NCBI GenBank assembly: GCA_045657105.1
Contig: JAZOSN010000059.1
Coordinates: 37,704-101,703 of the forward strand
Direction: 5' to 3'
Origin: SIG672 sp045657105
GTDB taxonomy: Bacteria > Bacillota > Clostridia > Oscillospirales > CAG-272
DNA length: 64,000 nt
The translations under genes and the position numbers were made by a program. Below the pieces are notes generated by a model. The model worked only from the letters and a program-made list of their open reading frames with translations. It had not been told where the DNA came from and ran no database searches. This document shows, one piece after another, positions 20,212 to 28,984 of this stretch; within the stretch, counting starts at the first letter, position 1, and each line of letters begins with the position of its first letter.

Positions 20212-20314
20212 GTTTGCAACTGTTCCTTTCGCTTTTCGTAGTAGGATTTACCTTTCAAGGACAGTATATGCATATTTTTCTCAGTTGACATTTCATCTTC
20301 AAAGAGAGTTATTT

Positions 20315-20833
20315 ATGGAAAGAAAAATAATAGTAGTATCCGATTCTCACGGAGTTATCACAAATCTCAGCAAGGTCTTTGATATGCACGGTGACGCCGA
20401 CGCGTTCGTGCATCTCGGGGACGGCGCAAGAGAGTTTAACACGCTCTGCCGTCAAAGAGAGATCGTCGGATATTCCCTGCTCGGCAACTGTGACCTCGCC
20501 TTTATGTGTCCGTATGCCGAGGCTCCGCACGCGATATACATTATCGGCGGTAAGAAATTTTTTATGACACACGGAAATCTTTACGGAGTAAAATCAGGTC
20601 GCAAGGTTCTCATTTCGACTGCAAAGGAAAAGGCTTCCGACGTCGATTTTATTCTCTACGGTCATACCCATCTGCCCGAAAATAAATATCTTTCTCCCGA
20701 GAGTGACTCGGAAAAAGGAATATATCTTATAAACCCGGGAAGCATCTCCTGCCCGAGGGAGCTTAACAAACCCTCGTATGCCATAATACTTATCAAAGGA
20801 GATAACGTTCTCACAAACATTGCCTATTTATAG
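20315..20833 (+). CDS. YfcE/MJ0936-type metallophosphoesterase
   Basis: This 172-residue phosphodiesterase has the metal-binding motifs of the calcineurin-like fold in order: VSDSHG (residues 7-12), HLGDGAREF, LGNCD, FFMTHGNLYG and LYGHTHLPE, ending with LINPGSISCPR. The length and the motif pattern are those of the YfcE group, which hydrolyses simple phosphodiesters in vitro with an unknown cell substrate. I chose the ATG at 20315 because the family begins just before KIIVVSDSHG and AAAGAGAG precedes it. It overlaps nothing and leads into a membrane-protein gene 13 bp later. Confidence 0.92.
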   Translation: MERKIIVVSDSHGVITNLSKVFDMHGDADAFVHLGDGAREFNTLCRQREIVGYSLLGNCDLAFMCPYAEAPHAIYIIGGKKFFMTHGNLYGVKSGRKVLISTAKEKASDVDFILYGHTHLPENKYLSPESDSEKGIYLINPGSISCPRELNKPSYAIILIKGDNVLTNIAYL

Positions 20834-20846
20834 AAAGGAAGCACCG

Positions 20847-21371
20847 ATGCTTAAATACAAGCCCAAACGTTACGCCAAGGTCGCAAAGACGGTCGAAATA
20901 ATACTCTTCTCACTTCTTGTTGTTTTAGCCGTAATTACGGCATTTCAGACAAGCTACAAGGTGATCGGTCAAGTTCTCGTTTTTGTCATATCCGTAGCAA
21001 TGCTTTACATCGCCGCAAGATATATGATCTACGAGTACACCTACGCCGTATCAAGCGACAAATTCGAGGTCGTAAGAGTTGCAGGCAGAGTGCCGAACAC
21101 GCTTATAAGTATTGACATAGAGGCAAGCGATCTTTTAGTTCGTATAGAAAGCAAAAAGGATCTCAAAAAGCACTCGGTCGTAAGGACCGAAAACGTATGC
21201 GCGAACCTTTCTCCGCGCACACGCCTGTACGCTTATATAACCACGGTAAACGGAAAAAGAACGGCAATTCTTATCGAGGCGGACGAGCTTTTTGCTCTTG
21301 CCGTCGCAGAGCGTATAAATATGAAAAAATTCTCTCAAAAAGAGGACGACAACAGTGATACGGAGGACTGA
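20847..21371 (+). CDS. Membrane protein of unknown function, two helices plus soluble domain
   Basis: The 174 residues consist of a basic N-terminus, two closely spaced membrane helices (about 16-36 and 42-62), and a soluble beta-rich domain (about 65-155) reminiscent of bacterial PH-like domains, ending in an acidic tail. I do not recognise a named family. The ATG at 20847 follows GAAAGGAAG; the upstream in-frame TTG has no such site. It is 5 bp upstream of rqcH and very likely co-transcribed with it. Confidence 0.75.
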   Translation: MLKYKPKRYAKVAKTVEIILFSLLVVLAVITAFQTSYKVIGQVLVFVISVAMLYIAARYMIYEYTYAVSSDKFEVVRVAGRVPNTLISIDIEASDLLVRIESKKDLKKHSVVRTENVCANLSPRTRLYAYITTVNGKRTAILIEADELFALAVAERINMKKFSQKEDDNSDTED

Positions 21372-21376
21372 CAGAC

Positions 21377-23119
21377 ATGGCTTTTGACGCAGGAATGATC
21401 CTCGCCGTCGCAAGCGAGCTAAGCGAAAGGATCGTCGGCGCGCGAGTGGAAAAGGTCCACCAGCCCGAGCGTGACGAGATAGTTTTACTGCTCCATCTCG
21501 GACGGGAAAATTTCAGACTTGCCGTATCGGCATCTCCAAATAATCCGCGAATACATTTATCTGCAAACAACAAGGAAAATCCCGCCTCGCCGCCGATGTT
21601 CTGCACGATGCTCAGAAAGTATCTGACGGGTGCAAAAATAACAGAGGTCAGAACGCTCGGATTTGAAAGAATAATCTTTATTGATTTCGAAGCGCACGAC
21701 GACCTCGGATACCCCTTCAAGGTAACTCTTGTTGCCGAGATCATGGGAAAATACAGTAATATAATCTTCTGCCGTGACGAGAATATGAAGATCCTCGGCG
21801 CAGTACGCCCCGTTGACTTCACGACCAGCAGGGTCCGTCAGGTACTCTCGGGAATGTTATACGAGGCGCCGCCTATGCAAAATAGGAAAAATCCGCTCGA
21901 AGAAACCAGAGAGGGATTTCTCCTGTCGGCAAGGGACTGCGAAAAACGCTCGGATAAGTTCATAACCGACACATATCTCGGAATTTCCTCGACTGTCGCA
22001 AGAGAGATAGCGTACAGAAGCGTTCAGAGTGTTTCCGACTCTCCCGAGGCTCTTTGCGACGCCTTTTTCGAGTTTGTGGAGATACTAAGATCAAAACGCT
22101 TCAAGGCGGTAATGATCACCGACGAGGACTCGCGCCCGATTGAATATTCATTTTTCGATCTTTTACAGTATTCGGGAATGAAAACGCAGGTTTTCGGCAG
22201 TATTTCCGAGCTCATCGAGGCGTTTTTCTCTACCCGTGACAACACCGAGCGTGTAAAGCAGCGCGCCGCAGATATTTTCAAGCTTCTTTCGAACACGAAA
22301 AGCCGTCTTGAAAAAAAGACCTCGCTCCAGCTCTCCGAGCTCGAAGAGTGCGAAAAGAAGGAAGAGATGCGTAAATTCGGCGAGCTTATAACGGCGAGCA
22401 TCTATACTCTAAAAAAGGGTATGTCACACGCGAGAGTTATCGACTATTACGTCGAGGATACTCCCGAAATACTTATCCCTCTCGACACCCGACTCACTCC
22501 GGCTCAGAACGCTCAGGCGTACTACAAAAAATATACCAAAATGAAGAACGCCGAGCGTGAAATATCAAAGCAGATCGAGCAGACCGAACGCGAGATAGCG
22601 TATATTGATTCGGTTCTCGACAGTCTGTCGCGCGCGTGTGGTCAGAGCGAGCTCGACGAGATAAGACGCGAGCTCACAGAGGCGGGCTACGCTTCTGCGC
22701 AGAAAAAGCAAAATCCCGCAAAAAAAGCGCAGAATACCGGAAAACCGATCGAATATATCACCTCGGGCGGATACCGTCTGCTCTGCGGAAAAAACAACCT
22801 GCAAAACGATTATCTGACAACTAAATTTGCCGAGAAGAGCGACTGGTGGTTTCACGTAAAGGGTGCGCCGGGCAGTCATGTCATAATGTTGCTTGACGGC
22901 AGAGAGGAGCCGCCTGCCGAGGACTTCACCGAGGCGGCGACCGTCGCGGCGGTCAACTCTTCCCTTTCAGAGTCAAAGAACGTTTCGGTTGACTATACGC
23001 TAGTGCGACACATCAAAAAGCCTGCGGCGTCAAAGCCGGGTTTTGTAACCTACAACACCTATTGGAGCGCTCTCGTCACTCCCGACGCCTCGCTTTGCGA
23101 AAGGCTACGTAAAAAGTAA
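21377..23119 (+). CDS. rqcH: Ribosome quality control protein RqcH (NFACT family)
   Basis: RqcH binds stalled 50S subunits with peptidyl-tRNA and directs C-terminal alanine tailing, which marks the peptide for degradation. The 580 residues hold the NFACT-N domain (1-205), helix-hairpin-helix and coiled-coil regions (about 210-430), and NFACT-R (about 440-575). Family marks are VEKVHQPERDEIVL, PPMFCTMLRKYL, EIMGKYSNIIF, TPAQNAQAYYKKY, WWFHVKGAPGSHVI and KPGFVTY. The conserved DR pair of NFACT-N reads ER here (GFERIIF), a conservative change. Older annotation calls it a fibronectin-binding protein. It is the last gene of the yfcE-like operon and ends in a strong terminator. Confidence 0.96.
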   Translation: MAFDAGMILAVASELSERIVGARVEKVHQPERDEIVLLLHLGRENFRLAVSASPNNPRIHLSANNKENPASPPMFCTMLRKYLTGAKITEVRTLGFERIIFIDFEAHDDLGYPFKVTLVAEIMGKYSNIIFCRDENMKILGAVRPVDFTTSRVRQVLSGMLYEAPPMQNRKNPLEETREGFLLSARDCEKRSDKFITDTYLGISSTVAREIAYRSVQSVSDSPEALCDAFFEFVEILRSKRFKAVMITDEDSRPIEYSFFDLLQYSGMKTQVFGSISELIEAFFSTRDNTERVKQRAADIFKLLSNTKSRLEKKTSLQLSELEECEKKEEMRKFGELITASIYTLKKGMSHARVIDYYVEDTPEILIPLDTRLTPAQNAQAYYKKYTKMKNAEREISKQIEQTEREIAYIDSVLDSLSRACGQSELDEIRRELTEAGYASAQKKQNPAKKAQNTGKPIEYITSGGYRLLCGKNNLQNDYLTTKFAEKSDWWFHVKGAPGSHVIMLLDGREEPPAEDFTEAATVAAVNSSLSESKNVSVDYTLVRHIKKPAASKPGFVTYNTYWSALVTPDASLCERLRKK

Positions 23120-23125
23120 AAAAGC

Positions 23126-23164
23126 AAGCTTACCCCTGCCGAAACGGCAGGGGTAAGCTTTTTT
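23126..23164 (+). terminator. Intrinsic terminator after rqcH
   Basis: AAGCTTACCCCTGCCG and its perfect complement flank AAA, followed by five or more T. Confidence 0.9.
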
Positions 23165-23236
23165 GTCCCGACTGTAAAGCTCAGACCTTTTCTGCATATA
23201 ATGGTAGCGCATCTTATACCGAAAGGACAACAAAAT

Positions 23237-23815
23237 ATGACTCTTCATGACATATCGCTCACGCGAAAAAGCGGCAAAATATCTCATCTCGGACGAGAGG
23301 TGGTCGTCTACTCAATTGAAATTCCCGAGGTAACCGACGACAAATTTCCAAACTCACTTTTCACAGATACCGCACAGGGCTATTTGGAGTATCTTGAAGC
23401 CTTTGCCGAAAAAGAGCTTTTTCCCGAGCTTGACAGGCTCGTTTCCGAACAAAAAAGACTGCGCGAGATAAGGCGCGAGCTCGGAATTCCGATAAACGCT
23501 TTCCTTAACTGGCGTTTCTCGTTTTTAGGAAAAAAATATCTTTCGGCAAGGTGCGAAACGAGGCTTGAATATTCAAATAGCAAGAAGCTTTTTACCCTGA
23601 GAGCGCTCACCTTCGATACTAAAAATATGACTCTAAAAAAAGCTCGTGACTTTTCAAAACGTGAAAGACGGTACAAATATTCATTTTATCTTTCGGGCTC
23701 AAAGCTCTATACGTTCAAAAAAAACAGTGCTTTTACCGAAAAACGCGATACAGCAGACTCTCTTATGGGGCTTCGTATCTGCAAAATAGACAATATTGAG
23801 GTGCAAAATTTGTGA
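23237..23815 (+). CDS. Unknown protein
   Basis: The 192-residue protein has no signal peptide or clear membrane helix. It starts MTLHDISLTRKSGKIS, followed by a region with an acidic, helical segment (YLEYLEAFAEKELFPELDRL) and a basic C-terminal half rich in Lys, Arg and Phe, with RYKYSFYLSGSKLYTF as its most patterned part. The order of strands recalls DUF3298-like proteins that take a sheet-plus-helix fold, but I cannot claim membership. The ATG at 23237 follows GAAAGGAC. It lies alone between rqcH and the V-ATPase operon. Confidence 0.65.
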   Translation: MTLHDISLTRKSGKISHLGREVVVYSIEIPEVTDDKFPNSLFTDTAQGYLEYLEAFAEKELFPELDRLVSEQKRLREIRRELGIPINAFLNWRFSFLGKKYLSARCETRLEYSNSKKLFTLRALTFDTKNMTLKKARDFSKRERRYKYSFYLSGSKLYTFKKNSAFTEKRDTADSLMGLRICKIDNIEVQNL

Positions 23816-23850
23816 AAAGGTCAGAAAATTCCTTTATTTAGTAAATTCTA

Positions 23851-23880
23851 TTGAAATTCAGGGCGGGTATATGATATAAT
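23851..23880 (+). promoter_or_regulatory. Promoter of the V-ATPase operon
   Basis: TTGAAA (23851-23856) and TATAAT (23875-23880) are 18 bp apart, about 90 bp upstream of the first gene. Confidence 0.65.
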
Positions 23881-23970
23881 ATGTTAGATTATACTGACTT
23901 ATTTTGTGCAGTCGGTAAATGAAAATATATTTGACTCATAAAACAGAGTCAAGTGAAAGGAATGATTTGT

Positions 23971-24291
23971 ATGACGGGCAAAATACTCGACGATATACTT
24001 GAAGCCGAAGCGCGTGCGTCTGACATAAAAAAAGCGGCAAATGCAAAAGCCGCCGAGATGATCTCGGATGCAAGGCTGAGCGGTGATTCGCTCTGCCGCG
24101 AGATCAGAGAAAAAGCGTCGGCTAAAAAGAAGAGTCTTGCCGCAGAAAGCGCAAGAGTTTCTGCCGAGGTTCTTGAAAAAACGAGAGCCGAAGCCGAAAA
24201 CAAGGCTCTTATCGTCTGCGCAGCCGCCTCCGCCAACATACCCGATGCGGTGAATTTCATAATCGGGAAGGTAGGAAGTATATGGCAATAG
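23971..24291 (+). CDS. V-type ATPase peripheral stalk subunit G/H
   Basis: This 106-residue, highly charged, Ala-rich helical protein has the pattern of the small peripheral stalk subunit (called G, H or F in different species) that pairs with subunit E to hold the stator. The helix covers about residues 5-85. GAAAGGA lies 9 nt before the ATG at 23971, so two earlier in-frame starts were rejected. Its last codons overlap the start of the subunit I gene by 10 bp, indicating translational coupling. The assignment rests on composition and position more than on sequence motifs. Confidence 0.85.
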   Translation: MTGKILDDILEAEARASDIKKAANAKAAEMISDARLSGDSLCREIREKASAKKKSLAAESARVSAEVLEKTRAEAENKALIVCAAASANIPDAVNFIIGKVGSIWQ

Positions 24292-26246
24292 TCACAATGA
24301 AAAAGCTTTCGCTTGCCGCCGCGGCGTGTGACGCAGACGAGCTTATGCAAAAGCTTATGTGGACAGGCAGCGTCGAGGTTTCCGATGCCTTGGAAGCCCT
24401 CGGCGACGACGGGCGTATATCTCCCGACGAGCGCTTTTCACAAAGACTTGCAGAGCTCTCCGAAAAGCTCGCTCGGTACGAGAGGACGCTTTCTCTTCTT
24501 AAAGCGCACGAAAAAGCGAGCGGCGGTCTTTTCGCAAAAAGAAAGGCGTACGCAAAAGAGGTCTACGACAGTCCCGAGAGGCTTGTTCTCGACGACGCGG
24601 ATGCTCTCGTTTCGCGTGCAAGCGAGGTGCTTAGCGAAATTGATGCATCTCTTGCAGAGGATGCTCGGATACGTACCGCTCTCGCCGCGCTTACACCCTG
24701 GAAGGCGCTTGACGTAAAGCTTTCGGTAAGAGGTACGGCTTCTACCGAAATGATCCTCGGAGCTCTGCCGAAGGCGGTATCGCTCGAAGCGCTCAGAGAG
24801 GAGCTCGCTACCGAATGTGAAAACGCCGTTTTAGAAGCGGTGTCCGAAAACGATGTAGCATCTTATGTCTGCATATTTTCACTTAAAGAAGATGCCGACA
24901 GAGTAGGCTCCCTGCTCTCTCGCAAGGGATTTATACGCTCGGATTTCTCGGCGTATGAGGACTCTGCCGCAAAGGAATACGAAAAGCTCATAGCAAGAAG
25001 CGCCGAGCTCGACTCCGAGCGGATAGGTCTTGACGCCTCTCTCAAAAAGCTCGCGCAGTCCTGCGACACTCTGCGGCTCGCCTGCGACGTGGTCGATTCG
25101 CAGATAGCAAAGGTCGAGGCAGAAAAAAGACTCATCTGCACGAAATCGGCAGTAATTCTCTCGGGTTGGGTTCCCGAAAGAAAAACGGGAGCGATAGAAA
25201 GCATACTTTCAAATTACGACTGCTTTTACGAATTTTCAGATCCCGAAGAGGGTGACGACGTTCCCGTTCAGCTTTCAAACAAGTCGATATTCACTCCGTT
25301 TGAAAGCATAATCGATATGTACGTTCTCCCGAAATACGGATCGTTTGATCCGACCGCGATAATGGCAGTGTTCTATTTCATAATCTTCGGAATGATGCTT
25401 GCCGACGTGGTTTACGGACTTATTCTCGCACTCGGCGGATTTTGGGCGATAAAGAAGCTCGATCTTCCGAAGGGTGTGAAGCAGCTGGTAAGGCTCTTTG
25501 CCATATGCGGAGTGTCCTGTACGGTGTGCGGAGTGTTCTTCGGAAGCTATCTCGGCGATCTGCCGTCGGCTCTCGTTCAAGCGTTCGGCGGAGAGGCGTT
25601 TACGATGCCGCTCACACTTATCGACACGCTCGGCGATCCGATAACCCTTATCGTCGTTTCGCTTGCAGTCGGACTTATCCATATGCTCGCAGGTCTTGCA
25701 ATACAGTTCTACGTGGTCTGCCGTGACAGATCCTTCCTGTTTGCATTCTTTGACGTAGGCGGTTGGTTCATCGTCTTTGCGGGTGCAGGGCTTTATTTCA
25801 TCATCGGAAACGGCGGACTTATCGTCCTCGCAATCGGAATTATAGTTATGATGATAGGCGGAGCTCTTAAAAAGACGGGGGTTTTCGGAAGGATAGTCGG
25901 AAGCTTCGGCGCGGTGTACGGATTTGTCGGATTTGCCTCCGACCTTATATCCTACTCGCGAATCATGGCGCTCGGACTTACGTCTGCGATCATCGCAAGC
26001 GTGTTCAACATTCTGGCAACGATAGCCCTGCCGAGTCCGCTCGGATTTGTGCTCTTCGTTATCGTCATCATCATAGGACACGTTCTTAACCTCGGTATCA
26101 ACATTATAGGTACCTTCGTTCACGCGAGCCGTCTGCAATATATTGAGTTCTTCGGAAAATTCTACGAGGACGGCGGACGGAAATTCTCGCCTCTCACAAC
26201 GCGTGAGAAATACACCAAAATAGCAGATCCCGAAGAGCGGGACTGA
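24282..26246 (+). CDS. V-type ATPase subunit I (subunit a)
   Basis: Subunit I is the static membrane subunit that forms the two ion half-channels beside the rotor ring. The 654 residues have a cytosolic N-terminal half (1-340) with coiled-coil arms and a membrane half of about seven to eight helices. The essential channel arginine is in SYSRIMALGL near residue 560. Other marks are PKYGSFDPTAIMAVFYFIIF, FFGSYLGDL and HVLNLGINIIGTFVHASRLQ, the last typical of the C-terminal helices. It follows the small stalk subunit with overlapping genes and precedes the proteolipid gene. Confidence 0.95.
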   Translation: MAIVTMKKLSLAAAACDADELMQKLMWTGSVEVSDALEALGDDGRISPDERFSQRLAELSEKLARYERTLSLLKAHEKASGGLFAKRKAYAKEVYDSPERLVLDDADALVSRASEVLSEIDASLAEDARIRTALAALTPWKALDVKLSVRGTASTEMILGALPKAVSLEALREELATECENAVLEAVSENDVASYVCIFSLKEDADRVGSLLSRKGFIRSDFSAYEDSAAKEYEKLIARSAELDSERIGLDASLKKLAQSCDTLRLACDVVDSQIAKVEAEKRLICTKSAVILSGWVPERKTGAIESILSNYDCFYEFSDPEEGDDVPVQLSNKSIFTPFESIIDMYVLPKYGSFDPTAIMAVFYFIIFGMMLADVVYGLILALGGFWAIKKLDLPKGVKQLVRLFAICGVSCTVCGVFFGSYLGDLPSALVQAFGGEAFTMPLTLIDTLGDPITLIVVSLAVGLIHMLAGLAIQFYVVCRDRSFLFAFFDVGGWFIVFAGAGLYFIIGNGGLIVLAIGIIVMMIGGALKKTGVFGRIVGSFGAVYGFVGFASDLISYSRIMALGLTSAIIASVFNILATIALPSPLGFVLFVIVIIIGHVLNLGINIIGTFVHASRLQYIEFFGKFYEDGGRKFSPLTTREKYTKIADPEERD

Positions 26247-26291
26247 TTATAAAACAAAAAATATTTACTTATAAAATCGGAGGAAAACACA

Positions 26292-26831
26292 ATGTTTACA
26301 ATTCTCACAGAAGCAGTTACCCAGGCAACTTCTTTCACTTTCGCACAGTATCTCAGCGATATGACTTTCGGCTCGGCGCTCGCGCTTCTCGGTGCGTTCC
26401 TTGCAGTCGGTCTTGCAGGTTGGGGCTCGGCTAAGGGCGTCGGAATGGTTGGTCAGGCGGCGGCAGGCGTTATCTCCGAGGATCCCTCGGTAGCAGGTAA
26501 GGCTATAATTCTTCAAGCTCTTCCCGCAACTCAGGGACTTTACGGATTCGTTGTTGCCTTCCTCGTAATGCTCAAGGGCGGCGCGCTCAGCAGCGGCGGA
26601 ATCTTCAATCTTACCACCGAACAGGGTATGTTCTTCCTTGTTGCTTGCCTTCCCATCGCGTTCGTAGGCTTTATCTCGGCTATTCATCAGGCTAAGGTTG
26701 CAGCCGCAGGCGTTCAGATGATCTCCAAGCAGAAGGATAAGTTCGGTACCGCTATCACGAGTGCGGCTCTCGTTGAAACCTACGCGCTCTTCTCGCTTCT
26801 CGTATCCGCACTTCTCGTTCTTCTCTACTAA
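26292..26831 (+). CDS. V-type ATPase subunit K (proteolipid rotor ring)
   Basis: Subunit K forms the ion-binding rotor ring. The 179 residues are the duplicated four-helix type, after an N-terminal segment of about 25 residues. The positions that bind sodium in the Enterococcus hirae NtpK ring all appear conserved: Leu77, Thr80 and Gln81 (LPATQGLYGF), Gln133 (IHQAKVAAAG) and the carboxylate Glu162 (LVETYALF). The pattern argues for Na+ rather than H+ transport. As in NtpK, the first hairpin has Gln in place of a carboxylate, so each subunit carries one site. GGAGGAAAAC precedes the ATG. Confidence 0.95.
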   Translation: MFTILTEAVTQATSFTFAQYLSDMTFGSALALLGAFLAVGLAGWGSAKGVGMVGQAAAGVISEDPSVAGKAIILQALPATQGLYGFVVAFLVMLKGGALSSGGIFNLTTEQGMFFLVACLPIAFVGFISAIHQAKVAAAGVQMISKQKDKFGTAITSAALVETYALFSLLVSALLVLLY

Positions 26832-26889
26832 TATCTGATATTATCTGATATTTACAAACAGACACAGTTTGTCAGAAAGGACGGCTTTT

Positions 26890-27543
26890 GTGAATTCAAG
26901 TGAAAAGATAATCGGAAGAATAATCTCGGTAGCTCAGAGCGAAGCGGACGAAATTATTGCCGCGGCAGAAAAGACGGCGAGCGAGATTACCGAAGAATAT
27001 AAGAAAAAAGCCGCCGAGATCGCGGCAAGCGCAGAGGCAGAGATCAGTGCAGATACGGAAAATGCACGCTCTCGCATAAAAACGTCGGCAGAAAAGCTCG
27101 CGCGCAACATTATGCTTGACGCCAAAAGCGCAAAGATAGACGAAACGTTTGAAAAGGCGCGTCTTAAACTGATCTCTCTTCCCGATGCGGATTATGAAAA
27201 AATGCTCTCGATTATGCTCGTATCTACCGTAAAGGCTCAGATAGAGTCGGAAAAGCGCGCACTTGAACAGGACACAGACGGCGAGCTCTCAGCCTGCGAG
27301 GCGTACGAGGTACTCCTTGCGACAAAGGACAAGTCAAGAGTCGGAGCGTCTATGATAAAAGAGGCGGCGGATATTGCAAAGAGCGCAGGAAAGAAGCTTT
27401 CCGTTTCAGACGGCGCGGCAAATATCGACGGAGGCTTCATTCTCCGTGCAGGCGATATTGAGATAAACTGCTCGATAGGTCTTATCCTGTCACAGCTCAG
27501 AAACGATCTCGAAGGCGACGTTTATCGCATACTCTTCTCGTAA
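26890..27543 (+). CDS. V-type ATPase subunit E (peripheral stalk)
   Basis: Subunit E joins the peripheral stalk to the catalytic head. The 217 residues have a long charged N-terminal helix (about 10-105) that pairs with the G/H subunit, and a globular C-terminal domain (about 110-217). DGGFILRAGDIEINCSIG is the typical C-terminal motif, as is the ending in which a leucine-rich helix carries LRNDLEGDVYRILF. The start is a GTG at 26890, placed 8 nt after AGAAAGGA. Confidence 0.93.
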   Translation: MNSSEKIIGRIISVAQSEADEIIAAAEKTASEITEEYKKKAAEIAASAEAEISADTENARSRIKTSAEKLARNIMLDAKSAKIDETFEKARLKLISLPDADYEKMLSIMLVSTVKAQIESEKRALEQDTDGELSACEAYEVLLATKDKSRVGASMIKEAADIAKSAGKKLSVSDGAANIDGGFILRAGDIEINCSIGLILSQLRNDLEGDVYRILFS

Positions 27544-27557
27544 TCGGAGGGTTTTCG

Positions 27558-28571
27558 ATGATAAACGTGAAAAATATACGAAAAAAAGGCGAAAAGGTTT
27601 CGGGTGACGACTATATCTACGCTTCGGCTATGACACGTACGAGAGAAACACACCGTATAAATTACGGTGCGCTTATCCGTATGGCAGAAGCAAGGGACGT
27701 TGCCGAGATCTGCAAGATGCTCTCCGAATACTCGGTAGAGGCGATATATTCGAAAAACGGAAATATTGACGCCGAAGAAACGGTAAACGCCTATCTTGCC
27801 GAAGAATTCAGAGTTATCGGCAAGGCAATGCCGCAGGGAGCAATACTTAATTTCCTCAAAGCTTCTTATGATTGCCACAACTTAAAATCGGTTATAAAGT
27901 GTGCCGCGCGTGAGGGCGAGGATCCGACAGATCTCTTTATTGATCTCGGAACTGTGCCGTCGGGCGAGGTGCTCGAAAAAGTCAGAGGCGGAAAGCTCTC
28001 GGCTTTCCCGAAAAATATAGCTATTTCTTATGAAAAAGCAGAAAAAGCCTTTGCAGAGAGCGGAGATCCTAAGCTTATCGACGCTATTCTCGACGGCGCC
28101 TGCTATGCAGATATGCTCGAAATAGCAAGCTCGTACCGTAACGGCTATTTCAAAAAGCTGGTTGAGATAAAGATCGACACGACCAATATCACGACCGCCG
28201 TCAGAGTGCTCCGTATGGGCGATACCACCGGACTTTTTGACAGTATGTTCATAAAGGGTGGCTCGCTTGACTCGGATTTCTTTGCTCGCGCTATGCAGTC
28301 GGGAGAAAATGGACTGTTTTCCGCGCTCAAAGATAAGGGCTATGATTTTCCCGATAGTGACGGTATTTCACTCACTACTCTCGGAAGACTTTGCGAGGCG
28401 ATCTATATAAAGCAGGTAGATCTTGCAAAGGAGGTCGCTTTCGGCGCAGAGGTATGCGTTGCCTATCTTATAAAAGCCTCTTACGCGACAAAAATGCTCA
28501 GAATGGTAATCGCCGCAAAGCAGACCGCCGTTCCGAGTGAAAAGATTAAGGCAAATATCGTAAAGTTCTGA
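27558..28571 (+). CDS. V-type ATPase subunit C (d), central rotor funnel
   Basis: This all-helical subunit links the central stalk to the K ring. The 337 residues match the bacterial subunit C family in length and in the three-fold repeat of helical bundles. Recognisable segments are YIYASAMTRTRE, FLKASYDCHNLKSVIKC and RNGYFKKLVEIKIDTTNI, the last the family hallmark. GGAGGG lies 9 nt before the ATG, 14 bp after the subunit E gene. Confidence 0.93.
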   Translation: MINVKNIRKKGEKVSGDDYIYASAMTRTRETHRINYGALIRMAEARDVAEICKMLSEYSVEAIYSKNGNIDAEETVNAYLAEEFRVIGKAMPQGAILNFLKASYDCHNLKSVIKCAAREGEDPTDLFIDLGTVPSGEVLEKVRGGKLSAFPKNIAISYEKAEKAFAESGDPKLIDAILDGACYADMLEIASSYRNGYFKKLVEIKIDTTNITTAVRVLRMGDTTGLFDSMFIKGGSLDSDFFARAMQSGENGLFSALKDKGYDFPDSDGISLTTLGRLCEAIYIKQVDLAKEVAFGAEVCVAYLIKASYATKMLRMVIAAKQTAVPSEKIKANIVKF

Positions 28572-28611
28572 TTTTCAGGCAACTAAAAGTAAAAAGGTTG
28601 GTGACCTTAAA

Positions 28612-28929
28612 ATGAATAAGATCGCTATAATAGGCGACAGCGAAAGCACGCTCGGCTTTCTCGCGGTCGGTTTTTCGGTTTTCCCTGCCACTTCGGGCGA
28701 AGAGGCGGCAAAAACCCTCATAAGACTTGCAGCGGAAGGCTACGCGATAGTTTATATAACCGAGGATCTCGCCTGCGAGATCACCGAAACAATATCGCGT
28801 TATAAGGACTCTCCCACTCCCGCAGTCATTATGATCCCCGGCAAATCGGGAAGCCGCGGAATCGGTATGCATAATATCAAAAAATCGGCAGAGCGCGCTA
28901 TCGGCGCAGATATACTCTTTAAAGAATAA
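28612..28929 (+). CDS. V-type ATPase subunit F (central stalk)
   Basis: The 105 residues match the small central stalk subunit F, which lies with subunit D in the rotor axis. The alternating strand-helix fold is visible: IAIIGDSESTLGFLAVG, then AEGYAIVYITEDLACEI and VIMIPGKSGSRGIGM. The Gly-rich motif GIGMHNIKKSAERAIG near the C-terminus is typical. AAAGGTTGGTG precedes the ATG. Confidence 0.93.
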   Translation: MNKIAIIGDSESTLGFLAVGFSVFPATSGEEAAKTLIRLAAEGYAIVYITEDLACEITETISRYKDSPTPAVIMIPGKSGSRGIGMHNIKKSAERAIGADILFKE

Positions 28930-28984
28930 ATTTTAACTCCTATAAGTCAGAAAGGAACCGTTTTTCAGCGGGGTACTATTTAAA

